From assembly GCF_001423965.1 (NCBI RefSeq), contig NZ_LMPV01000006.1, positions 310,001 through 374,000 on the forward strand: a stretch of 64,000 nucleotides of DNA. Reading direction: 5' to 3'. Every line of letters starts with the position of its first letter. The stretch's first letter is position 1. The notes beneath the pieces were generated by a model. That model was not told the DNA's origin, did not search any database, and worked only from the letters and a program-made list of their open reading frames with translations. This stretch comes from Exiguobacterium sp. Leaf196. GTDB lineage: Bacteria > Bacillota > Bacilli > Exiguobacteriales > Exiguobacteriaceae. Below, piece after piece: positions 44,594 to 53,206 of this stretch. The translations under genes were made by a program, and so were the position numbers.

Positions 44594-45175
44594 GTGATTC
44601 CGATTAGACAAGAATTGGAAATCGAATTCAAGAACTTATTGTCTGAACAAGAATATCTATCGTTATTTACCCATTATGCGTCAACTAAACAACCCATTTG
44701 GCAAGCAAATGATTATTTTGATACGCCTGATTTCGAACTTCGAAAAAAAGGTGCTGCCTTACGGATACGTGAAAAAAAACAAGGACTCGTCCTTACTTTA
44801 AAACAACCTCATGAAAATGGATTGCTTGAAACACATGTCACACTATCAGCAAGTGAAGCGGAAGATCTATTCAAATACGGTCTGATTCACTCCGAAGAGA
44901 TGAATCACCAGTTGTCGTCTTTTGACTTGCAAGGTTCGTTGGAACATTTAGGACGTTTAGAAACCGAACGCATCGAGACGGTACTTCCAGAAGGCTTACT
45001 CGTCCTTGATAAAAGTCGCTATCTCGGACATACCGATTATGAGTTAGAGTTTGAGGTCAGCAACTTCGAACAAGGGCAAAAGGATTTCGAGCGAATTCTT
45101 TCAGAACACGACATTCCACAGCGCAAAACAAAAAATAAAATCGTTCGCTTCATGGAACGTAAAGCGCTTTCTTGA
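44594..45175 (+). CDS. CYTH-domain protein (YjbK-like), unusual start
   Basis: CYTH/triphosphate tunnel-metalloenzyme protein of about 190 residues: ELEIEFKNLLSEQEYLSL has the ExExK-like motif, followed by NDYFDTPDFELRKKGAALRIREKK and LVLTLKQPHENGLLETHV. Typical of the family that hydrolyses inorganic triphosphates; partnered with relQ in Bacillales. The start is unclear: GTG 44594 lies one base after AGAAAGG, too close, whereas homologues begin at the residues encoded from ATT 44603, ten bases after the site. Confidence 0.87.
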   Translation: MIPIRQELEIEFKNLLSEQEYLSLFTHYASTKQPIWQANDYFDTPDFELRKKGAALRIREKKQGLVLTLKQPHENGLLETHVTLSASEAEDLFKYGLIHSEEMNHQLSSFDLQGSLEHLGRLETERIETVLPEGLLVLDKSRYLGHTDYELEFEVSNFEQGQKDFERILSEHDIPQRKTKNKIVRFMERKALS

Positions 45176-45196
45176 TTTTTCGTGTAAGAATGAACA

Positions 45197-45229
45197 AGCA
45201 AAACCTTTGCTCTTTCTTTTTTTTCGTTG
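45197..45229 (+). terminator. Probable terminator of the CYTH gene
   Basis: Small stem AGCAAA/TTTGCT with ACC loop, then CTTTCTTTTTTTT. The stem is only six pairs. Confidence 0.55.
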
Positions 45230-45269
45230 CTAAAATAGGGTAACGATAACAACAGGAAGGGGTGAACGG

Positions 45270-46061
45270 ATGGAACACGCACAATGTAACGGATCTTATT
45301 GTTCATTGGACGAACCATCGATTCAACAACCGACGAAACCTCTGGAAATCTATCATTTTCTAGATGTGACACAAACGGATGGTTTACGGTTGATACCCGT
45401 TCTCAAGAAGTTAGAACTAGAATATGGTCATCTGTTCCGTCTTCGGACGATTGCAACGATTCCATGTGCTCCATCACGATCCGCATGTGACATGTCACCA
45501 CTCGTCATTCTAAAAGCAATTGAGCTTCAAGGAAAAACGTTTGGTATGCGATTCATGCGACGCCTTCGAATGCTTCATAACGTCGAAGGAGAAAGTGCTT
45601 ATAGTCGGCCATCATTGATGCGGTTAGCCGAAGCATTGACAGAGTATGGTTTGGATTTAGATGAATTCCACCGTGATGTCTCGTCGGATACGATTCAGCA
45701 AATGCTCGAGAAAGAGACTGAACTGGTCACGGAATGGGATGTCCGAATTCTTCCGACACTCGCTTTCGTTGGAGATGAGGAAGCCATTAAGGCAGAAGGT
45801 CCTTATGAGTATTTGGTCTATGTATCGATCTTAAGTGAACTGCTAGATCATACGATTGAAAAACAACCGAAGCCACCACTTGAACAATTCTTGAGACGGT
45901 ATGAAACAGCAACTACGGCTGAAATCGCCTTTATTTATGACGCTCCTGAATCCCAGATTGAACACGAACTAAAAAAACTGGTCTTACAACAGAAATGTGC
46001 TTCTCTATCGTACTGTGATGGAAAAGTATGGCGTCATTTAAAAGATTCAGCACATGCTTAA
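45270..46061 (+). CDS. spxH: SpxH (YjbH), ClpXP adaptor for Spx, without CxxC
   Basis: Adaptor of the DsbA-like fold that delivers Spx to ClpXP. 263 residues: PLEIYHFLDVTQTDGLRLIPVLKKLELEYGHLFRLRTIAT at the thioredoxin-fold start, AIELQGKTFGMRFMRRLRMLHNVEG, and EWDVRILPTLAFVGDE near the cis-Pro position. The usual CPxC following FxDP is replaced by TQTD, so the redox centre is missing, while the N-terminal tail has Cys6 and Cys11. GGAAGGGGTGAACGG precedes the ATG. Spx itself is at 52275, and MecA beside it. Confidence 0.85.
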   Translation: MEHAQCNGSYCSLDEPSIQQPTKPLEIYHFLDVTQTDGLRLIPVLKKLELEYGHLFRLRTIATIPCAPSRSACDMSPLVILKAIELQGKTFGMRFMRRLRMLHNVEGESAYSRPSLMRLAEALTEYGLDLDEFHRDVSSDTIQQMLEKETELVTEWDVRILPTLAFVGDEEAIKAEGPYEYLVYVSILSELLDHTIEKQPKPPLEQFLRRYETATTAEIAFIYDAPESQIEHELKKLVLQQKCASLSYCDGKVWRHLKDSAHA

Positions 46062-46064
46062 TAC

Positions 46065-46101
46065 AAAAAGGACAGTGGAGCAAGCTTCACTGTCCTTTTT
46101 T
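46065..46101 (+). terminator. Terminator of spxH
   Basis: Thirteen-pair stem AAAAAGGACAGTG (46065-46077) with CACTGTCCTTTTT (46088-46100). Confidence 0.9.
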
Positions 46102-46116
46102 GGTATTCACTCATAG

Positions 46117-46157
46117 AAAAAGAAGAAGTCCTTCATGACGAGAAGGACTTCTTCTTT
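46117..46157 (-). terminator. Second hairpin, probable pepF terminator
   Basis: Stem AAAAGAAGAAGTCCTT/AAGGACTTCTTCTTTT (46118-46133 with 46143-46157). Lies about 115 bases beyond the pepF stop on the minus strand; T-rich on both sides. Confidence 0.8.
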
Positions 46158-46273
46158 TGACCATTGGATGGGGGAAAAAGAGAATCGACTGGGGAATGTG
46201 ACCCTCTTCACAATATAAGTATACCGTGAGTCTTTTTTCTTTTCCACACTTTGTTCACTTTGTCACAAAGATG

Positions 46274-48076
46274 TCACTCTGCTAATAAAGCTTCGAATTC
46301 ATCTAGGACACGTTCAAATTGACGAAGTGCTGCTTCAACTGGTGCTTTTGTTGTCATATCAACACCAGCAGCTTTTAGTACTTCGATTGGATAATCGCTT
46401 GATCCCGCTTTTAAGAAATTATTGATGTAACGTTCTACAGCCGGTTGTCCTTCTTCTAGGATTTGATCCGTCAAAGCAGCAGCAGCCGAAATGCCTGTTG
46501 CATACTGATAGACATAGTAATTGTAATAGAAGTGTGGAATCCGAGCCCACTCCAAACCAATCTCTTCATCTAATACAATCTCTTCTCCGAAGTATTTTTG
46601 ATTCAAGGCATAATACGTTGACGTCAAGAATTCTGGTGTCAACGATTGTCCAAGACGCGCCGCATCATGAATCGCATGTTCGAACTCAGCGAACATCGTT
46701 TGTCGGAACAATGTACCGCGGAATGTTTCAAGTTGATTGTTTAATAGATAAAGTTTTTCTTTACGATCCGTCACTTTCTTCAATAGATAGTCGTTTAACA
46801 ACGCTTCATTTGTCGTTGAAGCGACTTCAGCGACGAAGATTGAATAATCGCCATATGGATATGGTTGAGATTTCCGCGTGTAGTAGCTATGAACCGAATG
46901 TCCGAATTCATGTGCGAGCGTAAAGAGATTATTGATGTTATCTTGCCAGTTCATCAAAATGAATGGTTGTGTATCGTAAGCACCAGAAGAGTATGCTCCA
47001 CTCCGTTTACCACGCGTTTCCCGGACATCAACCCAGCGCTCAGACAACCCTTCTTCGAGAATATGTTTATATTCTGCTCCAAGCGGCGCGAGCCCTTCGA
47101 CCATCAATTGTTTCGCTTCTTCATAAGAGACCTTCATCTCGACCTCAGAAACGAGGGGGGTATACATATCGTACATGTGTAACTCATCAAGACCGAGGAC
47201 CCGTTTACGTAAGGCAACATAGCGATGAAGCAATGGTAAGTGCTCATGTACCGCTTCAACCAACCCATCATAAACGGATTCAGGGATTGCATTACCATGT
47301 AAGGCTGCCGCGCGTGCCGAAGGGAACTTCCGAACATCTGCATAGAAGTTGTCTTTCTTAACTGACCCAGCAAGAGTTGAGGCGAGCGTATTCGTGTATT
47401 TCGCATACGTTCCGTACATCGCTTTAAATGCGGCTTCACGCACCGAACGATCAGATGATTCAAGGAATGTGATGAAACGACCATGTGTCAATTCTGTCTC
47501 TTCCCCGTCTTCCCCCTTAATTTTCGGGAATGTCAAATCTGCATTATTCAGCATACCGAATGTCGTACCGGATTGACCGAGAACTTCTCCCGCCTTCGCT
47601 AGAATCGCTTCTTCCGCTTCCGTCAACACATGCTCGCGTTCTTGGTTCAACTCATCAAATGCATGACGGTACATCGCAAGGTCTGCATTCTCATTAAGAT
47701 ACGCTTCTATCGTTGTTTCAGGTACAGCTAACAATTCCGGTGTCATGAAAGCAAGTGTGGCTCCGATTTGTGACGCAAGCGTCCGAGCACGGTCGTTCAT
47801 GGCTTGATAGAAGCTATCCGCTGTATTTTCGTCGTAACGCATGTGCGCGTATGTATAGAGCTTATAAAGACGTCTTGAGACTTCGTCTCGTAACTGTAAC
47901 CCTTCATAGAGTGTGTCCGCACTTTGTCCAAGACGACCCTTATACTCGACGAGTAATGGAAGCATCGCTTTCACCGATTCAAATTCTTCTTCCCACGCTT
48001 CGTTTGATGCATAAATCGATTCTAGATTCCAAGTTTCTGAAACGTCAACATCTTGACGTGTTAATACTTCTGCCAT
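46274..48076 (-). CDS. pepF: Oligoendopeptidase F
   Basis: Zinc metallopeptidase of family M3 that cleaves short peptides of about 7-17 residues. 600 residues, the family length. Zinc motif HEFGHSVHSYYT near residue 385, the third ligand in DYSIFVAEVASTTNEALL, and the C-terminal RIPHFYYNYYVYQYATGISAA. ATG 48076 lies eight bases after AAGGAG. Beside coiA, as in B. subtilis (yjbF-yjbG), and probably co-transcribed. Confidence 0.95.
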   Translation of the reverse strand: MAEVLTRQDVDVSETWNLESIYASNEAWEEEFESVKAMLPLLVEYKGRLGQSADTLYEGLQLRDEVSRRLYKLYTYAHMRYDENTADSFYQAMNDRARTLASQIGATLAFMTPELLAVPETTIEAYLNENADLAMYRHAFDELNQEREHVLTEAEEAILAKAGEVLGQSGTTFGMLNNADLTFPKIKGEDGEETELTHGRFITFLESSDRSVREAAFKAMYGTYAKYTNTLASTLAGSVKKDNFYADVRKFPSARAAALHGNAIPESVYDGLVEAVHEHLPLLHRYVALRKRVLGLDELHMYDMYTPLVSEVEMKVSYEEAKQLMVEGLAPLGAEYKHILEEGLSERWVDVRETRGKRSGAYSSGAYDTQPFILMNWQDNINNLFTLAHEFGHSVHSYYTRKSQPYPYGDYSIFVAEVASTTNEALLNDYLLKKVTDRKEKLYLLNNQLETFRGTLFRQTMFAEFEHAIHDAARLGQSLTPEFLTSTYYALNQKYFGEEIVLDEEIGLEWARIPHFYYNYYVYQYATGISAAAALTDQILEEGQPAVERYINNFLKAGSSDYPIEVLKAAGVDMTTKAPVEAALRQFERVLDEFEALLAE

Positions 48077-48140
48077 TTCCCTCACTCCTTTAATTCAGTT
48101 ATACCTGTTTTCTTTTCGACAAACAATCGAATTGCTCCTG

Positions 48141-49091
48141 CTAAAACAGCCGATTCGCCTCCTCGATCCGCTCTAACCATTCCGTGATAAGTAAATCGAT
48201 TATCGGTCGTTCAAACGGGATATCCAATCGATGAAGTAAATGAAAGACGGCCTGTTCTAAAGCAGTAGAGGAATAAACCCCTTTTAACCGCAAAAAGACT
48301 GCCATTTGAAACTCAAAAGGATGAACGGGATACGATAATAAGTGACTGATCGGAAGAAAGACCGATGACGGCAGATTCAGAAGATGAAACCCTGCCTCAT
48401 ATAATGGAAGTTTAAGCATTCGTGGAGGTAACGAAGGATAAAAAGGACGATGTCGATAGCGCAAGACGATTCCTTGCCATCGAGCCATTGAAAATTTCCG
48501 AGGAAATGACGGAAGTTCCGTCGAAAGGAAGTCGGATAATGAAAGGGATTGAACGGTACAATAGACATAATGTTTCGCAAAAGGGAGCGGATGTCGAAAC
48601 CGTCGGATTTGATTGTCAACAATCAAGTCCAAATACTCATTTTCTAAGAAGGCTTGACGCATCCATCCTTGTAAACGAAATGTGACACCATGTGACGGAT
48701 GAAACCCAATCCAACGAACCGTTTGTCCTTGTTTCGCATCAAGTCTTGCTCGTCTAATCCATTCATCTGCCGACATCGGAGAACGCTGAATTTCAATCCC
48801 AATCTCTTTTTCCGGAATCCACAGGTCGAAGCGTCGCTGTCCAATCGTCCATTCGGTCTCGACGCGAACGCCTGCATTCATCAACGAATCTGCAATTCGT
48901 CGTTTCCAAGATACATGTAAGCTACTTTCTCCTGAACATGCTGAGATATGTGCAAAATGTGGTCGTCGTCCCTGCCTGACGCGCAATGGCTTCAGACAAT
49001 ACGGACAACGTAAGGACATCGCTTTTAATTCATGGACAGAAAACCTATGAATCAGAATGCGTTTACCTGACCCATCAATGGCTTCAAACAT
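48141..49091 (-). CDS. coiA: Competence protein CoiA
   Basis: DNA-processing protein needed for natural transformation. 316 residues: an N-terminal zinc-finger-like CPYCLKPLRVRQGRRPHFAHIS segment, followed by the nuclease-like core WIPEKEIGIEIQRSPMSADEWIRRARLDAKQGQTVRWI (D/E-x-QxS pattern of PD-(D/E)XK) and a variable C-terminal half. ATG 49091 gives MFEAIDGSGKRI as in homologues; ATG 49097 also possible. GGGG lies nine bases upstream. Its gene runs between cls and pepF. Presence suggests, but does not prove, competence. Confidence 0.88.
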   Translation of the reverse strand: MFEAIDGSGKRILIHRFSVHELKAMSLRCPYCLKPLRVRQGRRPHFAHISACSGESSLHVSWKRRIADSLMNAGVRVETEWTIGQRRFDLWIPEKEIGIEIQRSPMSADEWIRRARLDAKQGQTVRWIGFHPSHGVTFRLQGWMRQAFLENEYLDLIVDNQIRRFRHPLPFAKHYVYCTVQSLSLSDFLSTELPSFPRKFSMARWQGIVLRYRHRPFYPSLPPRMLKLPLYEAGFHLLNLPSSVFLPISHLLSYPVHPFEFQMAVFLRLKGVYSSTALEQAVFHLLHRLDIPFERPIIDLLITEWLERIEEANRLF

Positions 49092-49109
49092 CAGCATCGT
49101 CCCCTTTTG

Positions 49110-50621
49110 CTAGAGTAGCGGTGAGAATAAGCGTGAAATTGATTCAACTAAACGGCGGCGTAATGGACGACGATGAAACAAATCAGCATCAACTTGTGTA
49201 GACTGGCTAAAATCCTCATAAAAATCACGTGTTAATTGATGAACCGAATTTGTTCCATATAAAAAAGCATTTACCTCGAAATTCAAATGAAAACTCCGTA
49301 AATCCATATTTGCTGTTCCAATCGTTGCGATGGCGTCATCCACGACGATGACTTTCGAATGCATGAATCCTTTGTTATACTCATAGATTTTCACACCAGC
49401 CTGGAGTAAATCATCAAAGTAAGAGCGACTCGCATAAAATACGATTTTATGATCCGGAAAGCTTGGCAGAAGAATACGAACATCAATTCCAGACATAGCG
49501 GCTGTCTTTAGTGCTGTCATCAAATCTTCATCTGGTATTAAATATGGAGATGCAATGTAAACAGATTCACGCGCTTCTGTGATGAGTCCGAAGTAAAGTG
49601 ACTTCATTGCCTCATGTGGCTCATCAGGTCCACTGGCAATGATTTGAACGCCTCCCGTTGCTTCATCGACATATTCCAGTGGTTCCATATAAAACGGTGT
49701 AAACAGGCGTTCCCCCGTCATATAGTACCAGTCTTGGAGGAAAATCAATTGAAGTTCAGAAACAGCTTCTCCGCGTACAAGAAGATGCGTATCACGCCAA
49801 AATCCAAAATGCTGATCGCGACCGATATACTCGTCCCCAACGTTAATTCCACCCGTAAAAGCAACTGTTCCATCAATGACAACGATCTTCCGATGATTTC
49901 GGTAGTTGGACTTACTCGAAATGAACGGTAATACGACAGGGAAGAATGCCCGAACTTCAACACCTGCCTCCTGCATCTTCTTGAAATAATGCTTATCTGT
50001 CGAAAAACACCCGACGGCATCATAAAGAAAACGGACTTCAATTCCTTGTTGTGCCTTTTCAATCAATACTTCCTGTAACTGCAATGCGAGCTCGTCATCC
50101 CGTACGATATAGTATTCCAAATGGATATGATGTTGTGCTTGACGAATCTCTTCTAAAAGAATCGGAAATTTCTCCTGACCATTCGTCAAAATTCTTGTAT
50201 GTGTATTATACGAAATCGGAAGTCGACTGATCGAATCGATAAGTGTGACAACTTTTCCATAATGTCCTTCTTGGAACACTGATTGGTGTACTGCTGTTTT
50301 AAACTGGGTACGGTATTTAATATAAGACTCTTCATCAAGCATTGCTTTCAATCGAAACATTCGTTTCCGGCGGTAGTTCTGACCAAACGTAAAATAAACA
50401 AACACGCCGACAACAGGTAGTGCCATCATGACAAGTGCCCAGACGAGTGTTCGTTCTGGGTTACGATTTTCAAGCAAAATGATGACGAACACGCTCATGA
50501 CGACCAAAATGATGACGATGGACAGCCAGCCTACCATATAGACGCTCCAATAGTAGGATAAAAAGGCGATTAAACCGATGGTCAAGATGAGGGTCATGAG
50601 AAGTTGTACACGTCGTAGCAT
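49110..50621 (-). CDS. cls: Cardiolipin synthase
   Basis: Membrane phospholipase-D-type enzyme that condenses two phosphatidylglycerols to cardiolipin. 503 residues: two or three N-terminal transmembrane segments (1-65), then two HKD motifs, RNHRKIVVIDGTVAFTGGINVGDEYIGRD and FMHSKVIVVDDAIATIGTANMDLRSF. Preceded by AAAAGGAGGGGGATTC. It is 18 bases upstream of coiA and probably in the same unit; this insertion between mecA and coiA differs from the B. subtilis order. Confidence 0.95.
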   Translation of the reverse strand: MLRRVQLLMTLILTIGLIAFLSYYWSVYMVGWLSIVIILVVMSVFVIILLENRNPERTLVWALVMMALPVVGVFVYFTFGQNYRRKRMFRLKAMLDEESYIKYRTQFKTAVHQSVFQEGHYGKVVTLIDSISRLPISYNTHTRILTNGQEKFPILLEEIRQAQHHIHLEYYIVRDDELALQLQEVLIEKAQQGIEVRFLYDAVGCFSTDKHYFKKMQEAGVEVRAFFPVVLPFISSKSNYRNHRKIVVIDGTVAFTGGINVGDEYIGRDQHFGFWRDTHLLVRGEAVSELQLIFLQDWYYMTGERLFTPFYMEPLEYVDEATGGVQIIASGPDEPHEAMKSLYFGLITEARESVYIASPYLIPDEDLMTALKTAAMSGIDVRILLPSFPDHKIVFYASRSYFDDLLQAGVKIYEYNKGFMHSKVIVVDDAIATIGTANMDLRSFHLNFEVNAFLYGTNSVHQLTRDFYEDFSQSTQVDADLFHRRPLRRRLVESISRLFSPLL

Positions 50622-50691
50622 GAATCCCCCTCCTTTTATGTATGTTGTAAAAATTGTAGTTAAGAACTCATGACAGAAAGGAAGCGTTTAA

Positions 50692-51414
50692 ATGGGTACG
50701 TATATCATTACTGGTGCAACAAGTGGAATCGGAGAAGCAACTGCCCTCCAACTGATTCGAGAAGGTCATACCATTCTTGCCATTGGTCGTAATCAAGACA
50801 AAGGAGCTTCTCTTGAATCTAGCGGAGAAGGACGTTTATATTTCTTCCCTGTCGACTTGACTGATTCCTCTGCCATCGACAGGTTCTTTGAAGAAACACT
50901 CGAAGATTTTCCAGAAATCGACGGGATTTTTAATAATGCAGGGACATTTGGAAAACCCGTCGCACCCGAGAGAATCTCCGATCAACAAAAAGAAGTGTTC
51001 CAAGTGAATTATCATGCCCCTGAACGAATCATCCAGCTCGCGACGAAACGTTTCTCAAAAGGTGCCTCTATCGTCAATAATAGCGCGATCGTCGGTCACG
51101 TCAAGTTTCCCGCCATGCTCTTACCCTATGCATCGTCTAAGAGCGCTTTATTGACACTGACAAAGACATACGCTGCCCGCTTCCATGGCAAGTATCGTTT
51201 TAATGCCATTTGTCCGGGACCGGTCGACACATCATTGAGCCACGCATTATATGGCGGGAAAGATAAGTTTGATCTTGCGATGAAGCATCATCTTCGTGGC
51301 GAACCTGCACAACCTTCTGAAATCGCAGAGGTCGTTTGTTTCTTACTCTCGAATAAAGCGAGTTACATCAATGGGCAAGCCCTTATCGTAGACGGTGGTT
51401 ATACCCTCACTTAA
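50692..51414 (+). CDS. Short-chain dehydrogenase/reductase
   Basis: 240-residue SDR: cofactor motif TGATSGIGEATALQLIREG, NNAG in GIFNNAGTFGKPV, catalytic Ser in NNSAIVGH, YASSKSALLTLTKTYA with Tyr-x3-Lys. ICPGPVDTSLS and YINGQALIVDGGYT close the fold. NAD(P) specificity and substrate unknown. AAAGGAAGCGTTTAA precedes the ATG. Confidence 0.9.
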   Translation: MGTYIITGATSGIGEATALQLIREGHTILAIGRNQDKGASLESSGEGRLYFFPVDLTDSSAIDRFFEETLEDFPEIDGIFNNAGTFGKPVAPERISDQQKEVFQVNYHAPERIIQLATKRFSKGASIVNNSAIVGHVKFPAMLLPYASSKSALLTLTKTYAARFHGKYRFNAICPGPVDTSLSHALYGGKDKFDLAMKHHLRGEPAQPSEIAEVVCFLLSNKASYINGQALIVDGGYTLT

Positions 51415-51421
51415 TGTCAGA

Positions 51422-51459
51422 ATAAAAGGAGGTATCACGATTCGTGATCCTCCTTTTAC
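51422..51459. terminator. Hairpin between SDR and mecA
   Basis: Stem AAAAGGAGGTATCACGA with its complement (one bulge), 51424-51457; T-rich on both strands. Serves the convergent genes. Confidence 0.88.
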
Positions 51460-51476
51460 TCGCACTTTTAGTTCCT

Positions 51477-52103
51477 TTAATTCGGAAAGTATTTCCGAAT
51501 AAAGGCAAAGACGTCTGAAGCAATGATTTGTTTTCCATATTCAGCGACAGGATGAATCGTTTGTTCGCTGAAATGAAGATATTCGGCAATTAAACTCATG
51601 ACATTTTCTTGTGCTTCTACATTCACATCATCTTCGAAATGAACATGTAGTAGATAGAGTCCATCCTTTTGGTAAAGCGCTGTTTCAAGTTCTGCGAAGA
51701 CAGGAGCATTCGCATATTGACTAAGCGCAATGATATGCTCGAAATCATGAGTTTCGAATAAGACATCCTGGCTTAATTCTGTATCTTTATCTTCTGTCTC
51801 AGACATCGCTGATCGTAAAAGTGAATCGAGTTCGTCTTCATCGACTTGCTCACCATCGACTGCATTTTTTGCGATCGTTACAGTGACTTCAAGACCTTTT
51901 TCAAAAGCTTGCACTTGTATCCATAGTGGACCTTCGAAGGAGATGGACTCTTTTTCATTCGCTTCGTCCATCATCTGCCAGAATAACTGTTCTCCCCGTT
52001 CCCGATTATACCAAATCTCATCTCGGGCAAAACCACGGCGTTCGATGTCAGTATAAGTGATGAAGAACTTGACCGTATTGTCATTGACGCGTTCGATTTT
52101 CAA
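51477..52103 (-). CDS. mecA: Clp adaptor protein MecA
   Basis: Adaptor for ClpCP that targets ComK and other regulators. 208 residues. N-terminal substrate-binding domain: KIERVNDNTVKFFITYTDIERRGFARDEIWYNRERGEQLFWQMMDEAN...GPLWIQVQAFEKGLEVTVT; an acidic linker around residues 85-115; and the C-terminal ClpC-binding domain (FETHDFEHIIALSQ...LYLLHVHFED). The start is TTG 52103, eight bases after AAGGAG; GTG at 52112 is too near. Next to spxA, as across Bacillales. Confidence 0.94.
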   Translation of the reverse strand: MKIERVNDNTVKFFITYTDIERRGFARDEIWYNRERGEQLFWQMMDEANEKESISFEGPLWIQVQAFEKGLEVTVTIAKNAVDGEQVDEDELDSLLRSAMSETEDKDTELSQDVLFETHDFEHIIALSQYANAPVFAELETALYQKDGLYLLHVHFEDDVNVEAQENVMSLIAEYLHFSEQTIHPVAEYGKQIIASDVFAFIRKYFPN

Positions 52104-52235
52104 TCTGTCCACTCCTTTCTTCTCGTTCCTTATCTAGAATACGAACGAGGACATGACTTGGATTCACACTTTCGAATCCGAAGGATATATTTCTATTCCT
52201 TTGTTGTCTTTATTTTAACCTTTTTTATCGGTAAC

Positions 52236-52270
52236 AAAAAGCACACTGCTCACGAAGCAGCGTGCTTTTT
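52236..52270 (-). terminator. Terminator of spxA
   Basis: Stem AAAAAGCAC-A-CTGCT with AGCAG-C-GTGCTTTTT (one mismatch), T-run on the minus strand, immediately after spxA. mecA therefore needs its own promoter. Confidence 0.85.
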
Positions 52271-52274
52271 AAAA

Positions 52275-52673
52275 TTACTCGTTTACAAGACGCTGTGCTT
52301 CCAAAAGTTGGAATGTACGCACCTTGCGTGGTAAGAATCGACGGATTTCATCCTCGTTATATCCTACTTGAAGACGTTTTTCGTCAATCAAAATCGGACG
52401 ACGCAATAATCCAGGATATTCTTGAATTAAATCGTATAGGTGCTGCAACGATAAGTTTTCAACGGAAACATCGAGTTTCGAGAAGACTTTTGAACGCGTT
52501 GAGATAATCTCGTCCGTTCCATCTTCCGTCATTCGAAGAATCTGTTTGATTTCATCGAGCGATAATGGTTCTGAAAAAATATTACGTTCTACGAACGGGA
52601 TTTCATGTTCTTCAAGCCACGCGCGTGCTTTCCGACAAGAAGTACAACTTGGTGAAGTATAGAGTGTTACCAT
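52275..52673 (-). CDS. spxA: Transcriptional regulator Spx
   Basis: Redox-sensitive ArsC-fold regulator that binds the RNA polymerase alpha C-terminal domain under disulfide stress. 132 residues, the Spx length. [25 protein letters not shown] has the CxxC switch (Cys10, Cys13) and [28 protein letters not shown] the conserved Arg-Pro and tail. ATG 52673, GGAGG at ten bases. Upstream 170 bases hold its promoter; downstream is mecA, and its adaptor SpxH is 6 kb away. Confidence 0.95.
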   Translation of the reverse strand: MVTLYTSPSCTSCRKARAWLEEHEIPFVERNIFSEPLSLDEIKQILRMTEDGTDEIISTRSKVFSKLDVSVENLSLQHLYDLIQEYPGLLRRPILIDEKRLQVGYNEDEIRRFLPRKVRTFQLLEAQRLVNE

Positions 52674-52814
52674 TGAAAAACATCCTCCCCCTGATTTAAC
52701 ATCATTTAACACCTAAGTGAATACATAGATATCGATGATGGTTCTATTACTTGACAGTTTACATCTAATAAAGCAGAAAACCTAGCTTTTTTATAAAGAT
52801 GAAAGAACTTTTCG

Positions 52815-52855
52815 TAAAAAAGCTTGTTAAAGCCACCACGTGGCTTTAACAAGCT
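52815..52855 (-). terminator. Terminator of the 45-residue gene
   Basis: Sixteen-pair perfect stem AGCTTGTTAAAGCCAC (52821-52836) with 52840-52855, three-base loop, six T on the minus strand. The TAA of the small gene lies in the stem. Confidence 0.9.
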
Positions 52856-52983
52856 GGCGTGTGATCAAATGGCTGAGAAATCGTTTCTTTTGCTTTAGGA
52901 AGTTTCATTTCTTTTAGTTTTTTCTCTAAAATATCCCGCAAAAGGCGCTTCTTCAGCTTTTTCTTTTTGTCACGTTCTTTCAT
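52846..52983 (-). CDS. Small highly basic protein (unlisted by length filters)
   Basis: 45-residue protein starting MKERDKKKKLKKRLLRDILE, with about a third Lys/Arg in an amphipathic helix followed by SQPFDHTPAC. Start ATG 52983; GGGGTG lies seven bases upstream. It ends in a strong terminator whose stem includes the stop codon. I do not recognise a family; a nucleic-acid-binding role is possible but unproven. Its gene is unconnected to spxA, which starts 170 bases beyond the terminator. Confidence 0.6.
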   Translation of the reverse strand: MKERDKKKKLKKRLLRDILEKKLKEMKLPKAKETISQPFDHTPAC

Positions 52984-53206
52984 ATTCCGACACCCCAATC
53001 GGTCCGAAACAGAACTAACAACCTACGAAAGCAAAATAATCATCTTCTACATTAGTAATTATACCACGTATATCAAAAATCTATTCCTACTTTAAGCAAT
53101 TAAATATGTGAGATTGTCGATTAAGTAATGAAAAATAGTTGCAATTTCTTTCAATTTTCTGTAGAGTGTATAGAAATATCAACGCTCAGGAAGGAGTTTT
53201 TCATTC

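Noticed and set aside
46065-46157. Two adjacent hairpins considered as repeat units or a CRISPR seed
   Set aside because: The stems differ in sequence and spacing and each matches a terminator for one of the convergent genes.
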